DNA of 64,000 nucleotides from Succinivibrio dextrinosolvens (lineage in GTDB: Bacteria; Pseudomonadota; Gammaproteobacteria; Enterobacterales; Succinivibrionaceae), in the NCBI RefSeq assembly GCF_011065405.1, contig NZ_CP047056.1:580747-644746 (forward strand), written 5' to 3'. Within the stretch, counting starts at the first letter, position 1. Each line of letters opens with the position of its first letter. The position numbers and the translations under genes are program-made. The notes below the pieces were generated by a model. That model searched no databases. It was not told the DNA's origin and was given only the letters and a program-made list of their open reading frames with translations. Shown here piece after piece: positions 17,112 to 26,108 of the stretch.

Positions 17112-17196
17112 CTACAAAATTACCCCTCTGTGTTTTCTTTATACTAAACTTTCATATAGAACTAAACATTTTTGAAGATTTCCGAGAAATAAAACA

Positions 17197-18715
17197 ATGA
17201 GTGACATAGAACCTAAAGATTACGAGTCTTATCTTGAAGATTTAGAAAAAAAAACTTCTTGAGTCAAAAAATTTAATTCTGTCTGGACCACCAGGAACGG
17301 GTAAAACTTACTTAGCAAAATTACTTGCAAATAAAATTGTGGGAAACGAGGCTGATGCTGTTATCACAAATGATGGTCCTGTACGTTTTGTTCAGTTTCA
17401 TCCATCCTATGACTATACAGATTTTGTTGAGGGACTGAGACCTGTTGAATCTTCAGATTCTAGCAATATAGTTTTTAAAAGAAAGGACGGGGTGTTTAAA
17501 TCTTTCTGCAAAAAAGCTATTGAAAAGAGAGTGAGCGAAAACAATACCAGAATTAGAGTATCTTCTTTCAGTAATGATGAATTAATTTTTATTACAAATA
17601 AGGTACAACAATTTCTTTTTGACAATACAGAGAAAATTGCATCGTTTGATATCCCATTATCTCATCTTGAGAAGTTAAATATTTATAATCCCTCATCGAA
17701 ATGTTCTGATATATCCTCTTATGTTAAAGACAAATACTTTTTTTATCGAAAAAGTTCTACCAATTCTTTTGGCTTAAACAATTTTAAAAATTATAAGTTT
17801 TCAATAAGAATTGACAACTATCTGGATTCATCAAAAAAAAACCTTCATTCGTATATAAAATCATTGATTGATGTTTTGATCAAATTTCAAGATGGTAAAA
17901 GTTTGTTAGATGAAGAGATAGGAGCTCTAAATAAGCAAAGAGATGAATATATAAAGACTATCGAGAAAAGAAAGGTTGGCGATTATTGTCAACCACTTTT
18001 TCTAGAATATTTCCCCTTATATTGTTTGTTCTTATATGCATTAGTTCACGATTACAAAAATCTTTATAAAAAAGCAACAATAGAAAAAGTTGATGAGCAA
18101 GTTAACAATTTATTTGTGTTTATTATCGACGAAATAAATCGAGGAGATCTCGGAAAGATATTTGGGGAGCTTTTTTATTCAATTGATCCGGATTATCGTG
18201 GCGAATCCGGAAGGATAAATACTCAGTATCAGAACTTAATAGAATCCGACGATTGTTTTGCTAATGGTTTTTATGTACCGGATAACGTTTATATCATAGG
18301 AACAATGAATGATATAGATAGAAGTGTTGAAAGCATGGATTTTGCGATAAGGCGCAGATTTACTTTCGTTGAAGTTCCTGTTCTTGATGATGATAATAAA
18401 ATTTCTTCCCAGGAGTTGAAGATTTTAGATTCAATAAAAGAATTGAGCGATGACGAACGAGATGAAATTAAAGCAAGATTCATTTCATTAAATAAGAAAA
18501 TAAAAGATACTATTGGTCTTGGGAAATCCTACCAAATTGGCGCTTCATATTTTAAATCGTTAAAGAAGATGGCTGGCACAATAACTTATGATGATGTCTG
18601 GAATTTCCGCTTAAAACCGTTAATTAAAGAATATTTAAGAGGAAGACCTAATCTAGATGAACAATTGGAAGACCTAAGAGCAGCTTACGATAACAAGAAT
18701 AATGATGCTGAATAA
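17197..18715 (+). CDS. mcrB: McrB-like GTPase subunit of a type IV restriction system, frameshifted near the N-terminus
   Basis: The product carries Walker A (SGPPGTGKT), a Walker B (VFIIDEINRGD) and the McrB signature GTMNDIDRS followed by DFAIRRRFTF. McrB hexamers use GTP to drive the McrC nuclease on modified DNA. Reading from the ATG at 17197 gives MSDIEPKDYESYLEDLEKK and then shifts frame at nine A residues (17246-17254). Removing one A joins it to LLESKNLILSGPPGTGKT. A GTG at 17339 would lose the Walker A, so it is not the start. Only about 25 residues precede the P-loop, so the modified-base recognition domain of E. coli McrB is absent. The gene overlaps mcrC by 14 bases. Confidence 0.8.
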
Positions 18716-20081
18716 TAAAGATAACGCTTTAATTATTAAAGATAATTCCGAAATATCTCCCTGTGACGAAGCCTTTGCTGCTGTCTGGGGAGAATGTCTT
18801 CATAATTATTCGGCTAGAACAGTTAACTCTCTTTGTTTAAAACATCCCGACTTTAATTCAATTCCTTTTATGGAAGAATCTCAACAGGAAGATGAGCCTC
18901 ACCTGTTCACATATCTAGAAGATTCAAACATCCTTAAAACAAAAAATATTGGAGGATTCTTTGGATTAAGGAATGAAAAATCAGATCGTTTAGAAATAAG
19001 GATTAATTCTCGGTTTGATGATAGTGAACAGCAATATTTTGTCAGATATATGCTTTCCAAGATCTCTGGACTAGAGCTTCTCCCTGAACTTAAAACACAG
19101 ACTGAATTTGGAGGAAATTTTGATTTTCTTTTATTCCTATTCCCTAAATATCTTCGACTAGCTCTTTCCCAAGGTATATTCAGGTCTTATAAATATTATA
19201 ATTACAATGATTCCAAACCAAAGGGAAGAATAGATGTCAGTAGACATCTCGCTAAAAATATTCCTTTTCAAGGAAAAGTTGCCTACAGTTTCCGTGAATA
19301 TACCGAACAAAATGATTTAATGTTAATGATTCGTGAAGTCATTGAACATATCTCTAATAATCTCCCAGGTCTTATAAATAATAACTCTGATTTTAAAAAT
19401 GATTGCCTAACAATATATACACATACACCTTATTATGGAAAAGTAAGTCGCTGGCAATTGATTGAACTGAATTCAAAACCTATTAAGAATCCATTCTATA
19501 CCAATTACGAGTTGCTCCGTCAGTTATGCATTCATATTTTAAGAAATGACGAACTAAAATTTTCTAATAAATCCAATGATGAAATATATGGTGTTGTCTA
19601 CGATTTAAGCTGGTTGTGGGAAGAATATTTGAATGTTCTGTTTAAATCTGAGAACTATATGAGAGGATTTATTCATACGAGAAACCGATCAAAACAAAAT
19701 GGTCTTAAACCGTTTAATAATAACAACTATGAATTGTATCCAGACTTTTATAGAGAAAAGGAGTTCCCTTTTGTAATCGATGCAAAATATAAGGATTACT
19801 CTTCTGAAAAAATAGTCCGAGATGATATCCTTCAGCTAATTACATATATGCACATATTAAAAGCACAAGCTGGTGCTTTTGTTTTTCCTATGGCATCGAA
19901 TTCTGAAAATTCTTTGAAGTGTAAGGAACTTTCTCCTCTTTATCTAAATGGATTTGGTGGCGTGATTCACAGATTTCCTCTTGCTGTCCCAAATGGTTGT
20001 GAGTCGTTTGTCCGTTTTGTTGAAAACATAAAAGAATCTGAAGAAAAACTCATTACACTAATCAAATCTAACCTCCTCTAA
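18702..20081 (+). CDS. mcrC: McrC-like nuclease subunit of a type IV restriction system
   Basis: The 459-residue product has the McrC layout: an N-terminal part that would contact the McrB ring, a central RNEKSDRLEIRINSRFDD region and LKTQTEFGG, and a C-terminal PD-(D/E)XK nuclease core, YPDFYREKEFPFVIDAKYK with the D and DxK positions intact. Its start overlaps the end of mcrB by 14 bases. The pair is oriented away from the left arm of the island. The gene is intact even though mcrB is frameshifted. Confidence 0.85.
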   Translation: MMLNNKDNALIIKDNSEISPCDEAFAAVWGECLHNYSARTVNSLCLKHPDFNSIPFMEESQQEDEPHLFTYLEDSNILKTKNIGGFFGLRNEKSDRLEIRINSRFDDSEQQYFVRYMLSKISGLELLPELKTQTEFGGNFDFLLFLFPKYLRLALSQGIFRSYKYYNYNDSKPKGRIDVSRHLAKNIPFQGKVAYSFREYTEQNDLMLMIREVIEHISNNLPGLINNNSDFKNDCLTIYTHTPYYGKVSRWQLIELNSKPIKNPFYTNYELLRQLCIHILRNDELKFSNKSNDEIYGVVYDLSWLWEEYLNVLFKSENYMRGFIHTRNRSKQNGLKPFNNNNYELYPDFYREKEFPFVIDAKYKDYSSEKIVRDDILQLITYMHILKAQAGAFVFPMASNSENSLKCKELSPLYLNGFGGVIHRFPLAVPNGCESFVRFVENIKESEEKLITLIKSNLL

Positions 20082-20163
20082 CAACAATTCATTCTTTGAT
20101 TCTAAGTGAATTCAGTTCAATAAACTGAAAGCAACTCTATTTCTTCTATTCTTCTAATGTCCT

Positions 20164-20200
20164 CACTCTCATAAAAACTGAGATTTTCTCTCTCTATACT
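20164..20200 (+). promoter_or_regulatory. Shared compound promoter, copy 4
   Basis: CACTCTCA, TAAAAA, 17 bases, TATACT. It lies 50 bases before the ATG at 20250. Same architecture as the five other copies. Confidence 0.75.
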
Positions 20201-20249
20201 TAGCTTGAAATTTAATACACCCCTTTAGTACAAAGGAATGGAGTTAAGT

Positions 20250-21230
20250 ATGTATCAGATCGATATTCAGAAATTAGACCATAAATACATGATCACAGAG
20301 GGCGAGACCGAGGCTGCCGTTTTCACTTATCTATGGGATATTGTTCAAAATGTCCCTGTTGAGGATTATCTTAAAGACGCAGAAAAGGATGATAATGTCA
20401 GCATTACCCTTTCCTACCTAAGACTTGCCTCGTTCGTCCCTTTTTTCCTTAGAGCCTCAGATATTGTCTGGGATTTTGACGATGGTGGCGATAGGACATA
20501 TTCGTTTAATGACAATCTCAGACAGCTCGTTATTGATGATGAGGTGATTAAGCCATATACACTTAACGTCATCAAGAACTGTCTTCAGAATCAAGGATTG
20601 ATAAATCTTTCTGATTTTGATGCACCTATTGATGATGAATATTTCTACAATGATGAGAAGTGGTCTTTTTTCAAAGATCTTGCCGACTGCTTTAGTGTAC
20701 GAAAATACCTAAAGTCCATTCAGATCAATGATCTTACTGTATTGTTCAGCAATATTTGCGATAACGAAGATGCTCAGAACCTAGCTAACAGTGTCTATGC
20801 CCCAGGTAATACGCTTGACGCTGAAGAGAACGAATCCCCTAATTCTATTGATAATAATATGGATTATGTCCCTAATGAGGATCTTGTTTTCACCGAAAAA
20901 GATGAGCATGCTTTTTTAGATCCTGATTTGGATGAATTGCCTCTTTCACAGGACGATCTGGATTTTATGGATGAGTCTCAGGACTCTGAATCTTCGGATT
21001 CCGTAGATGGAGGTATTGAGCCTGATGCAGAATCAACTACCAATAAGTCCCACGATGCGGTTGAAGAATCATGTGAGTCGGATTATGAAGATGAATACTA
21101 TGTGCATGAGTTTGATTCACAGGACGATTTTGTAGAGTTTGTCATGCAGCATTCTGATGAACTTTTCCCTAAAGCCCCTACCTCTATTCAGTGCCACCTT
21201 TACTCCTTCTTAAACGGTGACTGTGACTAA
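20250..21230 (+). CDS. Highly acidic protein of unknown function
   Basis: The product has 326 residues from the ATG at 20250, which has GGAG six bases upstream; an ATG at 20238 lacks spacing to any site. Residues 1-180 look folded (SITLSYLRLASFVPFFLRASDIVWDF). The second half is low complexity and very acidic, with runs such as DPDLDELPLSQDDLDFMDE and SESSDSVDGG, resembling DNA mimics or disordered adaptor tails. A hydrophobic patch (DFVEFVMQHSDELFP) closes the protein. It stands alone behind the shared promoter and is followed by a small terminator, just upstream of the giant AAA+ gene. Confidence 0.6.
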   Translation: MYQIDIQKLDHKYMITEGETEAAVFTYLWDIVQNVPVEDYLKDAEKDDNVSITLSYLRLASFVPFFLRASDIVWDFDDGGDRTYSFNDNLRQLVIDDEVIKPYTLNVIKNCLQNQGLINLSDFDAPIDDEYFYNDEKWSFFKDLADCFSVRKYLKSIQINDLTVLFSNICDNEDAQNLANSVYAPGNTLDAEENESPNSIDNNMDYVPNEDLVFTEKDEHAFLDPDLDELPLSQDDLDFMDESQDSESSDSVDGGIEPDAESTTNKSHDAVEESCESDYEDEYYVHEFDSQDDFVEFVMQHSDELFPKAPTSIQCHLYSFLNGDCD

Positions 21231-21247
21231 TGCAGACAGCAAAGGAA

Positions 21248-21265
21248 AGGCGATATTATTCGCCT
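21248..21265 (+). terminator. Small hairpin after the acidic protein gene
   Basis: AGGCGA and TCGCCT form a 6-bp stem followed by ATTCTTCT. It lies 18 bases past the stop codon and separates this transcript from the next shared promoter at 21331. Confidence 0.5.
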
Positions 21266-21330
21266 ATTCTTCTGCATCTATAAACATTATTCTCCCAGCG
21301 TTTTAAGTCCAAAAATACACCTTCAAATTT

Positions 21331-21367
21331 CACTCTCATAAAAACTGAGTGAACTTATAAATAAAAT
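21331..21367 (+). promoter_or_regulatory. Shared compound promoter, copy 5
   Basis: CACTCTCA, TAAAAA, 17 bases, TAAAAT. The box is also part of a CACTC...GAGTG inverted repeat here. It would start a transcript about 18 bases before the ATG at 21392 and drive the AAA+/phosphoesterase/FtsK-like operon. Confidence 0.75.
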
Positions 21368-21391
21368 TAAAGAAAAAATGAGGACGTGATA

Positions 21392-24300
21392 ATGAGTACT
21401 GAAATCTGCATTAACTACAGTGATGAATTAATCAAGCATTTAAGCGAATCATCAGATATTGACGATAGCTCTTATTCCAGCATGGGAACTCATGAGCAGG
21501 CTGATTTTAAGCAGGCTTTAAGTGGAAACGTCAACATGGAATATATGTTTGCAGCGGCATGGAAGAACTATGAACGTGGGCAGCTTGAATACAGTTTAGG
21601 CGATTTGAAAACCCTAAAAAAAGAAGCTCTGCTTGACCACAGTGCCAGAGCACACGTGCCGGATGCGCTGGCACATAATGCCTTTATAAATTACTTTGGC
21701 GGTATGGCAACTGTTCCAAACAGAATGAAGTCTTTTAATAATTTAGCAAGTGCCATTCTTCAGGGTAATTACAATGCAGTCGGACTTCTTCACGATGATT
21801 TTTCATCTATCAAGGAATCACTAATTGCTGCTTACAATCTGGAATTCCTAATCAATTCCAGAGCTAAATCTTTATACGAAACTTTTTATAGTGCAGTTAA
21901 TGATAAATCTTATGAGAGTCTTTCCTTATCTAAGAAGCATCACCGAAAGTTTTATGATTTTGTAAGGAGTCACACGGCAGATGATTTAAGGCTGAAACTT
22001 GTCTTTGCGTATAATCGAGGCTTGTTTTTAAAGCTGTGCGAGAGCTTTTCACTAGGCTGCATAGGAAAGATTGAGCACGACATGACTCCAGACGAAGCAG
22101 ATACAAGTGAGTTTCTTCACTTTGTAAAATGCTTTTCCATTCTTTGGTCAATCAGAAAAATTCTTGAAAGAGAGTTCTCCCGTGGCCTGGTTGGAAATCT
22201 CAAGTGTCTTCTTAATGAGATAAAAGAGTCTTCTGCGGAGTTCTCAATAACACGAGACATGTTTGATAGAGGTTTGAAAATTGTCATTGCTCGTATATTT
22301 CTTGAGAATTACGACAAATGTTCAGCTCAGAATGATATTGAAGAATTAAAAGAACTGACTGATAAAGTCATTCAATCTTTTGGTTTAAAGAAGTTTGCAT
22401 TTTTAAAAAGTTCACCATACGTTCTAAGGCTGATAGGTTTATATGAAGTCCTTTTCTGCAACAGAGAAATACATATTAAACAGAATGATGCTTTGGATAA
22501 ATGCATAGTTCCGGAGTTCTGTAGAATCGCCAGAGAGTTAGATATTGAGAAACTAGTGGTTTCCTCTTTAAGCGATTTTTCCAGGAAATACAATGATGAA
22601 ACTATCTGTCGTTTCGTGTCTGACAGTTTAATCTGGAACACAAAAAATTTTACCAACTATATTACTGCTGAATATGAGGGATTAGTCTCCAAACTTGTGC
22701 GGATTTGTGAATATGTAAATAAGCTGTATCAGCCTCATCTTATCGACCAGAAATGTCATGAGGTCTGTGTGGACTTTATTCGCAGTTATATGTCACTTGA
22801 TCCGGTGCTTGCCTACAACGACTGTGAATACTCAAGTAAATTGAGTGCCTTCATTAAATATGCTGTGGATAAGCTCTCTCTCCCACCTCAAATGCTTGCA
22901 GAAATTAAAAAGCCGGCTCCTTACTATGGCTATACCCAGACAAGTGCAGTAGGTCTGTATCTTCTGGATAACAGCGAGGGAAAACACTGGGAGGAAATCT
23001 CAGCCCTCAATAAGCCGGAGCAGGAAATAGTTATGCTCAAACAGCAGATAGCGGAGCAGGATCTAAATAACATTGTCATGTTTTTTTCGCTCTTAAAGGA
23101 TAATCCATCGGAGAATTACGATTATCTGCTAGCAGAGTTTACGCATAAGATGTGCTGCTTTGATGAATTTCGTTCTGAAAAACAACCAAAAGCCAAAAAG
23201 CTGTTATCAAATACATTGAGACTTCTGGAGATACTTGTTTCAAGAGCTGAAGCCCAACAGATTACTAACAACGGCATAGCTGCAGAGTTGCTTCATGATT
23301 TATCTGTGAGCCCCCTTTGCAATACTTTCCTTTCAAATCTTTCATCTGATGAGGGCGATAAGATTTCATGTGAGGAGCTTAAAAAGAGAATTTCGGCTTT
23401 TGAACAGGTCGAGGTACGCAAATACCCGGAAAATATCCCTGAAACCATAATTATCGGAGATTACCGTGATTACGGCCTTTTTGCCATGAACCGCGGCAAC
23501 TATTACTTTACAGAAATAAGTAAGCTAATAACCACAGAAAAACTCTCAGATAAAGACATAAATAAATTAAAACGAATGCTGACTGTTTATTACAGACTTC
23601 TCCTTGCCTATGACCTCTGTAATCCATTTAGAGATATCTTCGATATGTTCGAGAATGGTTATATCTTCCGCATTATAAACCGCATCTACCCTATTGAATA
23701 TGTTATCCATGGAGGAGAGTCTGAAGTTGATAAGGACGTGGTTAAAATTCCAAACATGAAGGTTAGAGATTTAGATTACAAAAAGGATTCTGATAGGAGT
23801 AATGAAGAAATGAAAAAAATCGAATTTGAGGAAAAATCTGTTGATGAAAGCTCTAATGATGAGGTTGAAACTTCTGAACAGCACTATGATTTGAAAAATG
23901 CTGATAAACCTCTACATATTATCGGTAACAGAAAGCTCTCAGAGATATTAAATGACAGGATCATTAAAGCTCTTAAGAGTGATCCTGTGAAAATGAAAAA
24001 GTATGGTCTGAACGTTGTACCTAACTTTATTCTTTATGGTGAACCAGGCTGTGGAAAAACCGAGGCGGTAAGACAGTTCTGTGAGCATTTAGGCTTAGAG
24101 CCAGTTTTAATTGACTCAGCAACGATTGGTGCCACATGTATTCATGAAACCCCTGGCAAAATTCATGAGAAATTTAAAGAAGCCTTTGAGAAAAAGAATG
24201 GTGTAATCATCATCGATGAGGCTGATGCTTTTCTGAATGAGCGAGAAGGTTTAAGAGAAGATCTTGATTATAAGGTTGAGGAAATCGGTGCTTTCCTACA

Positions 24301-25411
24301 GTGTTTTGATAAAGCCGCTAAAAAAAATACCATGGTTATCTGCATGACCAACTATCTTAACAAGATAGACAAGGCTATTCTTCGTGACGGCAGATTGGGT
24401 TTTCATATTGAAATAAAGAATCCAGATGAGTCCGACATTGAGGAAATAATCGAGCACTATTTTGAAAAGGAGGAGCTGGAAAAACTTAACAAGACAGAAA
24501 TGGCCAAAGCTCTTTATGGGCAGTCCATTGCTTCTGTATTTTCAATCTTTAACGGGATCAGAATGGATGTGGTTATGAATGATGTAGAGCTTACTCATCA
24601 GTACGTTATGGAGAAGATCAATACGGCTTTAGGTTATACCCTCAAGAGAGGAGCTTATTTCTCCTTGCCTGGACAGCAGGAATTTGAGGATTACGTTAAC
24701 AGTAAAATCGTTGATCATCTGCTTAATCCTGATTGGTACCGTAAATATAATCTGACGTTTCCAAACTCAATTCTGCTTTATGGTCCAACCGGCACCGGCA
24801 AGACCTATGCAGCAAAAAAGCTGGCTAACTTCCTAGGCTGGAACTTTATAAAACTTGATTCAAAGTCCATCGGGTCTGAGGCTGTTCAGGGCAGCGCCAT
24901 CAAGATTGCTAAGGTATTTGATAGAGCCAGACGTGAAGCACCATGTATCATTTTTATTGATGAGATTGATGCCTGGATTCCAAAACGCAGTAGGCGTTCC
25001 AACAGCTCCGAAATCGGTCAGGTTAATGAATTCCTTGCCAATATGAGTCAGCTTAACAGCGATAATCTGCTTTTAATCGGAACAACCAACCGTATTGAGG
25101 ATATTGATGAGGCAGCTTTAAGAAACGGTCGTTTCTCAACAAAGATTGAAATCGGGTATATGAAGGGAGAACAGGTCGAGGTGCTTTTAAACAGTCTTAT
25201 AAAGGATATTCCTTATGATGACAGCATTGACCTCAGTGAAATCGCAAAAACTCAGGATAATAAGTCTGTAGCAGATATCGTCGCTTTCTTTGAAAAGGCC
25301 TGCCGTTTCAGTGCTGAGAACAAGTATGACTTCCTGACCAAGGAATGTTTCCAGAAAGCTATGGATACTGAAACAAAGAAAGATGAATGCCGCAGAATCG
25401 GATTTCTGTAA
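21392..25411 (+). CDS. Giant protein with two C-terminal AAA+ ATPase domains
   Basis: The product has 1339 residues; the ATG at 21392 follows GAGG by eight bases. The first ~790 residues are helical and unrecognised. Then come two AAA+ modules. The first has YGEPGCGKT (about residue 883), VIIIDEADAF and a CMTNYLNKID sensor. The second has YGPTGTGKT (about 1131), CIIFIDEIDAW and an IGTTNRIEDIDEAALRNGRF segment with the arginine finger region of classical AAA proteins. This is the layout of Cdc48/Vps4-type remodelers rather than Clp unfoldases. The acidic linker before AAA1 (EEKSVDESSNDEVETSE) is probably flexible. It heads an operon with two phosphoesterases and an FtsK-like protein. Confidence 0.8.
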   Translation: MSTEICINYSDELIKHLSESSDIDDSSYSSMGTHEQADFKQALSGNVNMEYMFAAAWKNYERGQLEYSLGDLKTLKKEALLDHSARAHVPDALAHNAFINYFGGMATVPNRMKSFNNLASAILQGNYNAVGLLHDDFSSIKESLIAAYNLEFLINSRAKSLYETFYSAVNDKSYESLSLSKKHHRKFYDFVRSHTADDLRLKLVFAYNRGLFLKLCESFSLGCIGKIEHDMTPDEADTSEFLHFVKCFSILWSIRKILEREFSRGLVGNLKCLLNEIKESSAEFSITRDMFDRGLKIVIARIFLENYDKCSAQNDIEELKELTDKVIQSFGLKKFAFLKSSPYVLRLIGLYEVLFCNREIHIKQNDALDKCIVPEFCRIARELDIEKLVVSSLSDFSRKYNDETICRFVSDSLIWNTKNFTNYITAEYEGLVSKLVRICEYVNKLYQPHLIDQKCHEVCVDFIRSYMSLDPVLAYNDCEYSSKLSAFIKYAVDKLSLPPQMLAEIKKPAPYYGYTQTSAVGLYLLDNSEGKHWEEISALNKPEQEIVMLKQQIAEQDLNNIVMFFSLLKDNPSENYDYLLAEFTHKMCCFDEFRSEKQPKAKKLLSNTLRLLEILVSRAEAQQITNNGIAAELLHDLSVSPLCNTFLSNLSSDEGDKISCEELKKRISAFEQVEVRKYPENIPETIIIGDYRDYGLFAMNRGNYYFTEISKLITTEKLSDKDINKLKRMLTVYYRLLLAYDLCNPFRDIFDMFENGYIFRIINRIYPIEYVIHGGESEVDKDVVKIPNMKVRDLDYKKDSDRSNEEMKKIEFEEKSVDESSNDEVETSEQHYDLKNADKPLHIIGNRKLSEILNDRIIKALKSDPVKMKKYGLNVVPNFILYGEPGCGKTEAVRQFCEHLGLEPVLIDSATIGATCIHETPGKIHEKFKEAFEKKNGVIIIDEADAFLNEREGLREDLDYKVEEIGAFLQCFDKAAKKNTMVICMTNYLNKIDKAILRDGRLGFHIEIKNPDESDIEEIIEHYFEKEELEKLNKTEMAKALYGQSIASVFSIFNGIRMDVVMNDVELTHQYVMEKINTALGYTLKRGAYFSLPGQQEFEDYVNSKIVDHLLNPDWYRKYNLTFPNSILLYGPTGTGKTYAAKKLANFLGWNFIKLDSKSIGSEAVQGSAIKIAKVFDRARREAPCIIFIDEIDAWIPKRSRRSNSSEIGQVNEFLANMSQLNSDNLLLIGTTNRIEDIDEAALRNGRFSTKIEIGYMKGEQVEVLLNSLIKDIPYDDSIDLSEIAKTQDNKSVADIVAFFEKACRFSAENKYDFLTKECFQKAMDTETKKDECRRIGFL

Positions 25412-25497
25412 CAAAGGGAATAATGCAATAGCATTAAATGAGGTACTCTCTATACTCAGATATGAGAGCACTACTCAGAAAAACAAGTGGTGAACAC

Positions 25498-26091
25498 ATG
25501 ATTTACTTTACATCAGATCAGCATTTTGGACATACCAATATCATTAAGTACTGCAACCGTCCTTTTGAGTTCAGTCGTGAAGGCACTCTTAAGTGTGATG
25601 AGTTTATACGTGAGAAGTACTGCAGCGTTGTTAAAGAGGATGATATCGTCTTTTTCCTGGGGGATGTTGCCCTATACAAAAATCCTGAGCGTAACAGAAT
25701 AAGAGCCCTTATAAAATCTCTTCCAGGACAGAAGATCCTGCTATTGGGAAATCACGATCATGACAAAAACAATTTCTATCTGTCTTGTGGCTTTCTTGAA
25801 GTTCGATACTATCTGCAGTTTGGCGAATACTTCATGTGTCACTATCCTCTGACTGATGAGGAGGAGCAGAACCGTAGAGTTGTGGAGCTTAGAAAACTTT
25901 ATACGCTTGGTGGCTGCAAGGTACTTATTCACGGGCATACTCACGATGATTCTCCTCCTGATGAGGAAGGTATAAAGCGTATTAACGTCTGTGTGGATAA
26001 TCCTCAGACCGGATTTATGCCGGTAAAGGTTGAGGGAATTCCAGAACAGCAGATTATTGAATACGTTAATTCAATTAAGACTTCAAGCTAG
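25498..26091 (+). CDS. Calcineurin-like metallophosphoesterase
   Basis: The 197-residue product starts MIYFTSDQHFGHTNIIKYC, the usual N-terminus of this family, so the ATG at 25498 is chosen over one 60 bases upstream. It carries the metal ligands SDQHFGH, FFLGDVAL, LLGNHDHD, CHYPL and IHGHTHDD. Small members act on phosphodiesters or phosphomonoesters, and the substrate cannot be told here. It lies 86 bases after the AAA+ gene and 17 before the FtsK-like gene, so it belongs to the same transcript. Confidence 0.8.
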   Translation: MIYFTSDQHFGHTNIIKYCNRPFEFSREGTLKCDEFIREKYCSVVKEDDIVFFLGDVALYKNPERNRIRALIKSLPGQKILLLGNHDHDKNNFYLSCGFLEVRYYLQFGEYFMCHYPLTDEEEQNRRVVELRKLYTLGGCKVLIHGHTHDDSPPDEEGIKRINVCVDNPQTGFMPVKVEGIPEQQIIEYVNSIKTSS

Positions 26092-26108
26092 AAATACAGG
26101 GAAACATT

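Noticed and set aside
17339-17341. GTG as the start of McrB
   Set aside because: It would remove the Walker A motif, which is intact just upstream in the same frame. The frameshift at the A9 run explains the missing ATG.
24855-25046. Frame of 63 codons inside the giant AAA+ gene
   Set aside because: It overlaps the second Walker B region in another frame and is a shadow.
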